Assembly (NCBI GenBank): GCA_904066235.2
Contig: CAJFCV020000003.1
Span: forward strand, 11,718,001-11,782,000
Length of the DNA stretch: 64,000 nt
Reading direction: 5' to 3'
Source of the DNA: Bursaphelenchus xylophilus
Lineage: Eukaryota > Nematoda > Chromadorea > Rhabditida > Aphelenchoididae
Both the position numbers and the translations under genes were made by a program. Each line of letters begins with the position of its first letter. Position 1 is the first letter of the stretch. Positions 23,279 to 33,352 of this stretch are shown here, in pieces. The notes beneath the pieces are model-generated. The model searched no databases, was not told the origin of the DNA, and saw only the letters and a list, made by a program, of their open reading frames with translations.

Positions 23279-24548
23279 ATTGAGATTTGAAACGTTCATG
23301 GTGTAACTGAGTTTCGCAATAAATACATATTGCATCGACCTCGTTTTCTTTTTCAATTTTCTTTCAAAAATGCTGATTTGCAATTCTAATTGAAGGCGAT
23401 AAAATGGCACGTCAAGAAAAATAGGTAAATCGCGGTCATGCCATTTTTTCTGTCCGATAAGACGGTTTCTTCACTTTCCGACTTGCGCCCAAGGTAATTG
23501 GAGACAATAAGCTATTCAACTTGGTCTCGAACAATTCAGATAGTTTTTGGAGGTCTTTGAAGCTACCTATCGCTTTAGGTGGCTAGTGTAATTTAGGTGG
23601 CGATGAAACCCTTATTTTTAGCAACAACTAGAAACACAGCCTTGGAATGCACCACAGGTTCTATTTCCTATCACTAGTTTAAACAAGGAACCAGAAAATT
23701 AAGTTAAGCCAAGAAATTATACCATTTTAGGCAACAAGTGTAAGATGAGCAAATAAAAGCAGATTTTGTCATGAATCACGAAGGCCTTGGTGTTGTATGC
23801 ACCTAGCACAAGCTACCAATGCATTACAGTCAAGCCCGTAAGCATAAATCCACTTTTTGTAGCTTCTGTATATTTTGTTACCTAAAATTGGAAAACCATA
23901 AAACAACTTAGTCCTTCGAGACTTTTGTCAAGTTTTATTAAAATTAGCGTCTAACTTGATCCGGACCAAAGGGTTTTTATCCGTTGCGTGAAGATACAGA
24001 CAGACGGCGAACGTCAAGATTTTACGCTCAGCGTGTTTTCTCCGCGGAAATAGCCATTCCACGTCAATCCAGCGCATTTCCTGAACCGTTTCGAAACTTC
24101 GTACCGTTTTCATTGGTTTAAAAGAGAGACGAAATGTCGCGAAATTATCGGCACTTTTTCTCGCCTAAAATAATTGTTTTTTTCTCGAAAAGAAAGAAGA
24201 AAGATAAGAAAATGCGTTTTATCGGATTTTGAACGAATCACCAAAAAAGGGGCGGGAAATTTTTTCTTCTATTTTGGATTGACGTGCATTCCTTTTCCTA
24301 TTATCAGAGGGTCTAAAAAACCCGTTTTAGTGACCGTTTTTATGGACGAGACGAAGGCAAAATATCGCGTAAAATGAAGAGGTTTTCTATCCCGAAACTC
24401 GAGCCGAAACATAATGTCAAGATTTTTTCGCTTTCAATTCGCATTGTAAATAGATATTTTTGAAAGAAAGTTGATAAAGAAAACAAGGTCGATGCAATAT
24501 GTATTTATTGCGAAACTCGGTTACACCATGAACGTTTCAAATCTCAAT
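23279..24548. other. Convergent spacer between copies 2 and 3
   Basis: 1270 bp, longer than the ~985-bp spacers elsewhere. The left part (about 23380-23840) is the reverse complement of the spacer sequence at about 27240-27690, which shows that the leftmost block is inverted relative to the rest. No gene is supported. Confidence 0.6.
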
Positions 24549-25256
24549 TTACAATGATGGGAAGGTGACTGGGAGAGGGGCTCCAGTTCCGAATTCGAAG
24601 CTCTCCAATTTGGCAATGATCTCCAAGAGCTTGGCGATCAATTCAGCGAGGGGGTTTTCGGAAGGAAGGGTGATTCCGAAGGGAATATCTCTCTTGGCAC
24701 GGCCGCCCTCTTCCGAAGGGACGGTCACTTCCTCAGGGTTGATGGTGGGCAGGTGCAGACATTCCAAGATCTGGTTCAGGATGTCGAGCAGAACGTCGAA
24801 AATGGGCTCAGCGGTGACTGGCTCGAAGGCATCTCTCTTGACACGGCCAGCATCAGAAGGGATGGTGACGGCTTCGGGGTTGACGGTGGGGAGGTTCAGA
24901 GATTCGAGGATCTTGTTCAGAAGCTCGATGATTACGACCAATGGAGATGGTGGAAGGCCAGTGACTCCAGAGAAGATATCTCTCTTGACTCGATCTCCTT
25001 CAACTCCCAATTCGGGGAAGGTAACGGCCTCGGGATCGACGGTTGGAAGGTGGAGATCCTCCAGAATTTGGTTGAGAATTTGAACCAAAGCCTCCAAAAG
25101 TGGCTCTTGTGGCTCCGGCAAAGTTACAGGTAAAACATTTGGAAGGGATGGGATGTCCGGTAGAGTTACAGGTGAAAGTTTTGGAAGGGATGGGATGCTT
25201 GGGAAGCCTTGGGCCATGGAGAAGGCCAAGACGCAGAGGACCACAACACACTTCAT
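24549..25256 (-). CDS. Secreted four-module peptide precursor, copy 3
   Basis: Full-length 235 residues with a single replacement, Ile152 for Thr in module 3 (AEPIF). All three R-x-K-R sites and the single mature cysteine (Cys166) are kept. It is paired head to head with the transposon-split copy 4. Confidence 0.9.
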   Translation of the reverse strand: MKCVVVLCVLAFSMAQGFPSIPSLPKLSPVTLPDIPSLPNVLPVTLPEPQEPLLEALVQILNQILEDLHLPTVDPEAVTFPELGVEGDRVKRDIFSGVTGLPPSPLVVIIELLNKILESLNLPTVNPEAVTIPSDAGRVKRDAFEPVTAEPIFDVLLDILNQILECLHLPTINPEEVTVPSEEGGRAKRDIPFGITLPSENPLAELIAKLLEIIAKLESFEFGTGAPLPVTFPSL

Positions 25257-25645
25257 TTTGGGGGTTTCGCTGTTTTCGAATGGATTCGAAATATTGATAA
25301 AAGGTTGGTGGGCGATGGCTTATATAACAAGACAATTAATCTGATTGTATTGGTGATACGCCGAGCTATTTTTGTCAAAGCGATATTCCATATTATTAAA
25401 GGGTTCAGTTTCAAAATTTTGATCACAGAATTATTCAAATCCTTTGACTCTAACTGTGACAGTGGGATTGGTTGTTTCATCCATTTGTAAACACAGACGA
25501 AGAAGGGTGTTTCCACGACGGAAGTTGACGTCACCTAAGCTCCTTCATTGCTGTACTCTTGTTTAAGATATGTATATAAGCCATAACCAGCCGACCTTTT
25601 CTCATCAATACTTTCGAATCCATTCGAAAGCAGCGAAACCCCAAA
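25257..25645. promoter_or_regulatory. Bidirectional promoter of pair 3-4
   Basis: 389-bp class, with TATATAA boxes mirrored near both starts and TGACGTCA at 25527-25534, on the side of the disrupted plus-strand gene. Its middle contains GACTCTAACTGTGACAGTGG, shared with the promoters at 22.2, 39.5 and 42.3 kb. Confidence 0.75.
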
Positions 25646-26798
25646 ATGAAGTGTATTGCGGTCTTCTGCTTCTTGGCCTTCTCCACGGCCCAAGGCTTCC
25701 CAAGCATCCCATCCCTTCCAAATCTTTCACCTGTAACCAGAGATTGCCACGGCTTCGGAGCCGGCTCTTGGCTCCGGCTCTGAGCGGCTCCGGCTCCGAG
25801 CCGGGAGCCAGAGCCGGAGCCGGAAATTTTGGGGTCGGCTCCGGCTCCCGAGCCCAAAGTCGGAGCCAGGCTTCCCAGCGGTCAGAAAAGTAAAAATTTC
25901 GTGTTATTGTTAAACCAAATTGCTTGAAAAACACTGCGGAGGATTTGACTTGACTGCAAAAACGTTGGCTGTATGATCTCTGGCAATAATAAGATTTATT
26001 TTTGGAAAAATATTTTAAAAAAAAACATTTTGCATAGGAGCCGGGATTCGGAGCCGACGGCTTTTTTAAATTTTGCACGGAGCCAAGAGCCGGAGCCGTA
26101 GCTGCAAATTTGGCCTCGGCTCCGGCTCTGGGAGCTAAAAGCCGGAGCCGAAATTTTGACCGTGGCAATCTCTGCCTGTAACTCTACCGGAAATCCCATC
26201 CCTTCCGAAAGTTTTACCTGTAACTTTGCCGGAACCACAAGAGCCACTTTTGGAGGCTTTGGTTCAAATTCTCAACCAAATTCTGGAGGATCTCCACCTT
26301 CCAACCGTCGATCCCGAGGCCGTTACCTTCCCCGAATTGGGAGTTGAAGGAGATCGAGTCAAGAGAGACCTCTTCTCTGGAGTCACTGGCCTTCCACCAT
26401 CTCCATTGGTCGTAATCATCGAGCTTCTGAACAAGATCCTCGAAACTCTGAACCTCCCCACCGTCAACCCCGAAGCCGTCACCATCCCTTCTGATGCTGG
26501 CCGTGTCAAGAGAGATGCCTTCGAGCCAGTCACCGCTGAGCCCACATTCGACGTTCTGCTCGACATCCTGAACCAGATCTTGGAATGTCTGCACCTGCCC
26601 ACCATCAACCCTGAGGAAGTGACCGTCCCTTCGGAAGAGGGCGGCCGTGCCAAGAGAGATATTCCCTTCGGAATCACCCTTCCTTCCGAAAACCCCCTCG
26701 CTGAATTGATCGCCAAGCTCTTGGAGATCATTGCCAAATTGGAGAGCTTCGAATTCGGAACTGGAGCCCCTCTCCCAGTCACCTTCCCATCATTGTAA
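25646..26798 (+). pseudogene. Peptide precursor copy 4, split by a hAT-type insertion
   Basis: The start codon, signal peptide and Pro-rich segment (25646-25737) are followed by a 437-bp insertion; reading into it gives a stop at 25781-25783. After the insertion the remaining precursor (from about 26175) is intact to the normal stop. The first half matches the copy-1 signal-peptide type (Ile4, Ala5, Phe7, Phe9, Thr14) and has Asn26. The second half carries Glu34, Lys40, Leu94 and Thr119. A downstream ATG at 26226 could start a signal-less protein, but secretion would be lost. Confidence 0.9.
25738..26174. mobile_element. Non-autonomous hAT-type element with 8-bp target duplication
   Basis: 437 bp bounded by perfect 15-bp terminal inverted repeats CAGAGATTGCCACGG / CCGTGGCAATCTCTG and flanked by the 8-bp duplication CCTGTAAC (25730-25737 and 26175-26182). 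Subterminal regions are packed with GGCTCCGG-type repeats in both orientations. The 8-bp duplication and CAGAG terminus fit the hAT superfamily; no transposase is encoded. Perfect TIRs and an intact duplication imply recent insertion. Confidence 0.92.
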
Positions 26799-27783
26799 AT
26801 TGAGATTTGAAACGTTCATGGTGTAACCCAGTTGCGCAATAAATACATATTGCATCGACCTCGTTTTCTTTATCAGCTTTCTTTCAAAGATATGGATTTA
26901 ACAGTTTACGCAATATTTGACCTTTTGTCTTGATCTCGTATATAAAAACGGTCACTCAAACGGATTTTTTGGACTCTCTGATAAGAGGAAAAGGAATGTC
27001 AATCTTCGCGTGGAGAGAAAATTAGATGGTCGAAAAATCTTGACGTACAACGTTTCTCTGCCTTCATCTTCACGTAACGAGTAGAAAATTTCATTCCGAA
27101 CCAAGTAAAAAGCTCCACTTTTAATATGACTTGGCACAAAGTTCGAAGAGTAAGTTGCTTTACGTTTTTCCAATTTTAGGTAATAAAATATACAGAAGCC
27201 AAAAAAAGTGGATTTATGATTAGAGGCTTGACTGTAATGCATTGGTAGCCTGTTCTAGGTGCATGAAACCCCAAGGCCTTCGTGATTCATGACAAAATCT
27301 GCTTTTATTTGCTCATCTTACACTTGTTGCCTAAAATGGTATAATTTCTTGGCTTAACTTAATTTTCTGGTTCCTTGTTTAAACTAGTGATAGGAAATAG
27401 AACCTGTGGTGCATTCCAAGGCTGTGTTTCTAGTTGTTGCTAAAAATAAGGGTTTCATCGCCACCTAAATTACACTACCCACCTAAAGCAAGAGGTAGCT
27501 TCGAAGACCTCCAAAAACCATCTGAATTGTTCGAGACCAAGCTGCATAGCTTACTGTTTCCAATTACCTTGGGCGCAACTCGAAAAGTGAAGAAACCGTT
27601 TTATCGGACAGAAAAAATGGCATGACCGCGATTTATCTATCTTTTCTTGACGTGCCATTTCATCGCTTTCAATGAGAGTTGCAAACCCATATTTTTGTAT
27701 GAAAATTGAAAAAGAAAACGACGTCGATGCAATATGTATTTATTGCGAAACTCGGTTACACCATGAACGTTTCAAATCTCAAT
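26799..27783. other. Convergent spacer between copies 4 and 5
   Basis: 985 bp that recurs almost unchanged in later spacers. It contains the two 3' ends with AATAAA signals and a TATATAAAAAC motif at about 26939. Open frames of 96 and 63 residues are preserved only because the repeats are nearly identical. Confidence 0.6.
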
Positions 27784-28491
27784 TTACAATGATGGGAAGG
27801 TGACTGGGAGAGGGGCTCCAGTTCCGAATTCGAAGCTCTCCAATTTGGCAATGATCTCCAAGAGCTTGGCGATCAATTCAGCGAGGGGGTTTTCGGAAGG
27901 AAGGGTGATTCCGAAGGGAATATCTCTCTTGGCACGGCCGCCCTCTTCCGAAGGGACGGTCACTTCCTCAGGGTTGATGGTGGGCAGGTGCAGACATTCC
28001 AAAATCTGGTTCAGGATGTCGAGCAACACGTCGAAAGTGGGCTCAGCGGTGACTGGCTCGAAGGCATCTCTCTTGACACGGCCTGCATCAGAAGGGATGG
28101 TGACGGCTTCGGGGTTGACGGTGGGGAGGTTCAGAGATTCGAGGATCTTGTTCAGAAGCTCGATGATTACGACCAATGGAGATGGTGGAAGGCCAGTGAC
28201 TCCAGAGAAGATATCTCTCTTGACTCGATCTCCCTCGACTCCCAATTCGGGGAAGGTAACGGCCTCGGGATCGACGGTTGGAAGGTGGAGATCCTCCAGA
28301 ATTTGGTTGAGAATTTGAACCAAAGCCTCAAAAAGTGGCTCTTGTGGCTCCGGCAAAGTTACAGGTAGAAAATTTGGAAGGGATGGGATGTCCGGTAGAG
28401 TTACAGGTGAAAGTTGTGGAAGAGATGGGATGCTTGGAAAGCCTTGGGCCATGGAGAAGGCCAAGACGCAGAGGACCACAACACACTTCAT
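27784..28491 (-). CDS. Secreted four-module peptide precursor, copy 5
   Basis: 235 residues. Gln26 marks the minus-strand member of the pairs from here on. Two extra changes, Phe41 and Phe54, lie in and next to the first helix. The processing sites are unchanged. Confidence 0.9.
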   Translation of the reverse strand: MKCVVVLCVLAFSMAQGFPSIPSLPQLSPVTLPDIPSLPNFLPVTLPEPQEPLFEALVQILNQILEDLHLPTVDPEAVTFPELGVEGDRVKRDIFSGVTGLPPSPLVVIIELLNKILESLNLPTVNPEAVTIPSDAGRVKRDAFEPVTAEPTFDVLLDILNQILECLHLPTINPEEVTVPSEEGGRAKRDIPFGITLPSENPLAELIAKLLEIIAKLESFEFGTGAPLPVTFPSL

Positions 28492-28874
28492 TTTGGGGGT
28501 TTCGCTGTTTTCGAATGGATTCGAAATATTGATAAAAGGTCGGTGGGCGATGGCTTATATAACAAAACAGTTAATCTGATTGTATTGGTGATACGCCGAG
28601 CTATTTTCGTCAAAACGATATTCCATATTATTAAAGGGTTCAGTTTCAAAAACCCACCGGATTTTGATCAATTATTCAGATCCATTGACCCTACCAGTGG
28701 TCCTCTTTGCTTGGTCTGTTTGTAAAAACGTACGAAGAGGGTTGACAAGACGGAAGTTGACGTCACCGAAGCTCTTTAATTGATGTACTCTTACTTAAAA
28801 TATGTATATAAGCCATCGCCCACCAACCTTTCATCAATATTTCGAATCCATTCGAAAACAGCGAAACCCCCAAA
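28492..28874. promoter_or_regulatory. Bidirectional promoter of pair 5-6
   Basis: 383-bp class. The minus-gene TATA is at 28555-28561 and the plus-gene TATA at 28805-28811, both 64 bp from their ATG. TGACGTCA is at 28758-28765, 110 bp from the plus-strand start. The middle (CCACCGGATTTTGATCAATT) differs from the 389-bp class. Confidence 0.8.
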
Positions 28875-29582
28875 ATGAAGTGTGTTGTGGTCCTCTGCGT
28901 CTTGGCCTTCTCCATGGCTCAAGGCTTCCCAAGCATCCCATCTCTTCCAAAACTTTCACCTGTAACTCTACCGGACATCCCATCCCTTCCAAATGTTTTA
29001 CCTGTAACTTTGCCGGAGCCACAAGAGCCACTTTTGGAGGCTTTGGTTCAAATTCTCAACCAAATTCTGGAGGATCTCCACCTTCCAACCGTCGATCCCG
29101 AGGCCGTTACGTTCCCCGAATTGGGAGTTGAAGGAGATCGAGTCAAGAGAGATATCTTCTCTGGAGTCACTGGCCTTCCACCATCTCCATTGGTCGTAAT
29201 CATCGAGCTTCTGAACAAGATCCTCGAATCTCTGAACCTCCCCACCGTCAACCCCGAAGCCGTCACCATCCCTTCTGATGCTGGCCGTGTCAAGAGAGAT
29301 GCCTTCGAGCCAGTCACCGCTGAGCCCACATTCGACGTTCTGCTCGACATCCTGAACCAGATCTTGGAATGTCTGCACCTGCCCACCATCAACCCTGAGG
29401 AAGTGACCGTCCCTTCGGAAGAGGGCGGCCGTGCCAAGAGAGATATTCCCTTCGGAATCACCCTTCCTTCCGAAAACCCCCTCGCTGAATTGATCGCCAA
29501 GCTCTTGGAGATCATTGCCAAATTGGAGAGCTTCGAATTCGGAACTGGAGCCCCTCTCCCAGTCACCTTCCCATCATTGTAA
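28875..29582 (+). CDS. Secreted four-module peptide precursor, copy 6 (consensus)
   Basis: Reference form of the family. Module 1 helix LLEALVQILNQILEDLHLP is at 53-71, module 2 helix at 106-123, module 3 helix at 155-170, module 4 helix at 203-219. Processing sites: RVKR (89-92), RVKR (138-141), RAKR (186-189), each followed by Asp. The released peptides would be hydrophobic and mildly acidic rather than cationic, unlike most antimicrobial peptides. Only Cys166 remains after signal removal, so an intermolecular disulfide is possible. AATAAA is at 29622-29627. No domain known to me matches. Confidence 0.9.
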   Translation: MKCVVVLCVLAFSMAQGFPSIPSLPKLSPVTLPDIPSLPNVLPVTLPEPQEPLLEALVQILNQILEDLHLPTVDPEAVTFPELGVEGDRVKRDIFSGVTGLPPSPLVVIIELLNKILESLNLPTVNPEAVTIPSDAGRVKRDAFEPVTAEPTFDVLLDILNQILECLHLPTINPEEVTVPSEEGGRAKRDIPFGITLPSENPLAELIAKLLEIIAKLESFEFGTGAPLPVTFPSL

Positions 29583-30567
29583 ATTGAGATTTGAAACGTT
29601 CATGGTGTAACCCAGTTTCGCAATAAATACATATTGCATCGACCTCGTTTTCTTTATCAGCTTTCTTTCAAAAATATGGATTTAACAGTTTACGCAATAT
29701 TTGACCTTTTGTCTTGATCTCGTATATAAAAACGGTCACTCAAACGGATTTTTTGGACTCTCTGATAAGAGGAAAAGGAATGTCAATCTTCGCGTGGAGA
29801 GAAAATTAGATGGTCGAAAAATCTTGACGTACAACGTTTCTCTGTCTTCATCTTCACGTAACGAGTAGAAAATTTCATTCCGAACCAAGTAAAAAGCTCC
29901 ACTTTTAATATGACTTGGCACAAAGTTCGAAGAGTAAGTTGCTTTACGTTTTTCCAATTTTAGGTAATAAAATATACAGAAGCCAAAAAAAGTGGATTTA
30001 TGATTAGAGGCTTGACTGTAATGCATTGGTAGCCTGTTCTAGGTGCATGAAACCCCAAGGCCTTCGTGATTCATGACAAAATCTGCTTTTATTTGCTCAT
30101 CTTACACTTGTTGCCTAAAATGGTATAATTTCTTGGCTTAACTTAATTTTCTGGTTCCTTGTTTAAACTAGTGATAGGAAATAGAACCTGTGGTGCATTC
30201 CAAGGCTGTGTTTCTAGTTGTTGCTAAAAATAAGGGTTTCATCGCCACCTAAATTACACTACCCACCTAAAGCAAGAGGTAGCTTCGAAGACCTCCAAAA
30301 ACCATCTGAATTGTTCGAGACCAAGTTGCATAGCTTACTGTTTCCAATTACCTTGGGCGCAACTCGAAAAGTGAAGAAACCGTTTTATCGGACAGAAAAA
30401 ATGGCATGACCGCGATTTATCTATCTTTTCTTGACGTGCCATTTCATCGCTTTCAATGAGAGTTGCAAACCCATATTTTTGTAAGAAAATTGAAAAAGAA
30501 AACGACGTCGATGCAATATGTATTTATTGCGAAACTCGGTTACACCATGAACGTTTCAAATCTCAAT
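29583..30567. other. Convergent spacer between copies 6 and 7
   Basis: 985 bp, nearly identical to the spacer at 26799-27783. It carries 3' ends only; no gene is supported. Confidence 0.6.
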
Positions 30568-31275
30568 TTACAATGATGGGAAGGTGACTGGGAGAGGGGC
30601 TCCAGTTCCGAATTCGAAGCTCTCCAATTTGGCAATGATCTCCAAGAGCTTGGCGATCAATTCAGCGAGGGGGTTTTCGGAAGGAAGGGTGATTCCGAAG
30701 GGAATATCTCTCTTGGCACGGCCGCCCTCTTCCGAAGGGACGGTCACTTCCTCAGGGTTGATGGTGGGCAGGTGCAGACATTCCAAGATCTGGTTCAGGA
30801 TGTCGAGCAGAACGTTGAATGTGGGCTCAGCGGTGACTGGCTCGAAGGCATCTCTCTTGACACGGCCAGCATCAGAAGGGATGGTGACGGCTTCGGGGTT
30901 GACGGTGGGGAGGTTCAGAGATTCGAGGATCTTGTTCAGAAGCTCGATGATTACGACCAATGGAGATGGTGGAAGGCCAGTGACTCCAGAGAAGATATCT
31001 CTCTTGACTCGATCTCCCTCGGCTCCCAAATCGGGGAAGGTAACGGCCTCGGGATCGACGGTTGGAAGGTGGAGATCCTCCAGAATTTGGTTGAGAATTT
31101 GAACCAAAGCCTCCAAAAGTGGCTCTTGTGGCTCCGGCAAAGTTACAGGTAGAACATTTGGAAGGGATGGGATGTCCGGTAGAGTTACAGGTGAAAGTTG
31201 TGGAAGAGATGGGATGCTTGGAAAGCCTTGGGCCATGGAGAAGGCCAAGACGCAGAGGACCACAACACACTTCAT
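30568..31275 (-). CDS. Secreted four-module peptide precursor, copy 7
   Basis: 235 residues with Gln26, Asp82 and Ala85 (module 1, near the first cleavage site) and Asn154 in module 3. Asp82/Ala85 are shared only with copy 9, linking the two by descent. Confidence 0.9.
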   Translation of the reverse strand: MKCVVVLCVLAFSMAQGFPSIPSLPQLSPVTLPDIPSLPNVLPVTLPEPQEPLLEALVQILNQILEDLHLPTVDPEAVTFPDLGAEGDRVKRDIFSGVTGLPPSPLVVIIELLNKILESLNLPTVNPEAVTIPSDAGRVKRDAFEPVTAEPTFNVLLDILNQILECLHLPTINPEEVTVPSEEGGRAKRDIPFGITLPSENPLAELIAKLLEIIAKLESFEFGTGAPLPVTFPSL

Positions 31276-31658
31276 TTTGGGGGTTTCGCTGTTTTCGAAT
31301 GGATTCGAAATATTGATAAAAGGTCGGTGGGCGATGGCTTATATAACAAAACAGTTAATCTGATTGTATTGGTGATACGCCGAGCTATTTTCGTCAAAAC
31401 GATATTCCATATTATTAAAGGGTTCAGTTTCAAAAACCCACCGGATTTTGATCAATTATTCAGATCCATTGACCCTACCAGTGGTCCTCTTTGCTTGGTC
31501 TGTTTGTAAAAACGTACGAAGAGGGTTGACAAGACGGAAGTTGACGTCACCGAAGCTCTTTAATTGATGTACTCTTACTTAAAATATGTATATAAGCCAT
31601 CGCCCACCAACATTTCATCAATATTTCGAATCCATTCGAAAACAGCGAAACCCCCAAA
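31276..31658. promoter_or_regulatory. Bidirectional promoter of pair 7-8
   Basis: 383-bp class, with TGACGTCA at 31542-31549 and mirrored TATATAA boxes. Almost identical to the pair 5-6 promoter. Confidence 0.8.
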
Positions 31659-32366
31659 ATGAAGTGTGTTGTGGTCCTCTGCGTCTTGGCCTTCTCCATG
31701 GCTCAAGGCTTCCCAAGCATCCCATCTCTTCCAAAACTTTCACCTGTAACTCTACCGGACATCCCATCCCTTCCAAATGTTTTACCTGTAACTTTGCCGG
31801 AGCCACAAGAGCCACTTTTGGAGGCTTTGGTTCAAATTCTCAACCAAATTCTGGAGGATCTCCACCTTCCAACCGTCGATCCCGAGGCCGTTACGTTCCC
31901 CGAATTGGGAGTTGAAGGAGATCGAGTCAAGAGAGATATCTTCTCTGGAGTCACTGGCCTTCCACCATCTCCATTGGTCGTAATCATCGAGCTTCTGAAC
32001 AAGATCCTCGAATCTCTGAACCTCCCCACCGTCAACCCCGAAGCCGTCACCATCCCTTCTGATGCGGGCCGTGTCAAGAGAGATGCCTTCGAGCCAGTCA
32101 CCGCTGAGCCCACATTCGACGTTCTGCTCGACATCCTGAACCAGATCTTGGAATGTCTGCACCTGCCCACCATCAACCCTGAGGAAGTGACCGTCCCTTC
32201 GGAAGAGGGCGGCCGTGCCAAGAGAGATATTCCCTTCGGAATCACCCTTCCTTCCGAAAACCCCCTCGCTGAATTGATCGCCAAGCTCTTGGAGATCATT
32301 GCCAAATTGGAGAGCTTCGAATTCGGAACTGGAGCCCCTCTCCCAGTCACCTTCCCATCATTGTAA
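31659..32366 (+). CDS. Secreted four-module peptide precursor, copy 8
   Basis: Protein identical to copy 6, with only silent differences such as GCG for Ala136. The start is fixed by the shared TATA-leader-ATG arrangement. Confidence 0.9.
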   Translation: MKCVVVLCVLAFSMAQGFPSIPSLPKLSPVTLPDIPSLPNVLPVTLPEPQEPLLEALVQILNQILEDLHLPTVDPEAVTFPELGVEGDRVKRDIFSGVTGLPPSPLVVIIELLNKILESLNLPTVNPEAVTIPSDAGRVKRDAFEPVTAEPTFDVLLDILNQILECLHLPTINPEEVTVPSEEGGRAKRDIPFGITLPSENPLAELIAKLLEIIAKLESFEFGTGAPLPVTFPSL

Positions 32367-33352
32367 ATTGAGATTTGAAACGTTCATGGTGTAACCCAGT
32401 TTCGCAATAAATACATATTGCATCGACCTCGTTTTCTTTATCAGCTTTCTTTCAAAAATATGGATTTAACAGTTTACGCAATATTTGACCTTTTGTCTTG
32501 ATCTCGTATATAAAAACGGTCACTCAAACGGATTTTTTGGACTCTCTGATAAGAGGAAAAGGAATGTCAATCTTCGCGTGGAGAGAAAATTAGATGGTCG
32601 AAAAATCTTGACGTACAACGTTTCTCTGTCTTCATCTTCACGTAACGAGTAGAAAATTTCATTCCGAACCAAGTAAAAAGCTCCACTTTTAATATGACTT
32701 GGCACAAAGTTCGAAGAGTAAGTTGCTTTACGTTTTTCCAATTTTAGGTAATAAAATATACAGAAGCCAAAAAAAAGTGGATTTATGATTAGAGGCTTGA
32801 CTGTAATGCATTGGTAGCCTGTTCTAGGTGCATGAAACCCCAAGGCCTTCGTGATTCATGACAAAATCTGCTTTTATTTGCTCATCTTACACTTGTTGCC
32901 TAAAATGGTATAATTTCTTGGCTTAACTTAATTTTCTGGTTCCTTGTTTAAACTAGTGATAGGAAATAGAACCTGTGGTGCATTCCAAGGCTGTGTTTCT
33001 AGTTGTTGCTAAAAATAAGGGTTTCATCGCCACCTAAATTACACTACCCACCTAAAGCAAGAGGTAGCTTCGAAGACCTCCAAAAACCATCTGAATTGTT
33101 CGAGACCAAGTTGCATAGCTTACTGTTTCCAATTACCTTGGGCGCAACTCGAAAAGTGAAGAAACCGTTTTATCGGACAGAAAAAATGGCATGACCGCGA
33201 TTTATCTATCTTTTCTTGACGTGCCATTTCATCGCTTTCAATGAGAGTTGCAAACCCATATTTTTGTAAGAAAATTGAAAAAGAAAACGACGTCGATGCA
33301 ATATGTATTTATTGCGAAACTCGGTTACACCATGAACGTTTCAAATCTCAAT
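32367..33352. other. Convergent spacer between copies 8 and 9
   Basis: 986 bp, one base longer than the previous spacer in an A run (near 32769). No gene is supported. Confidence 0.6.

Noticed and set aside
28875..29582. Classical neuropeptide or cationic antimicrobial peptide precursor
   Set aside because: There are no amidation glycines before the basic sites, the modules are ~48 residues, and the predicted peptides are acidic rather than cationic.
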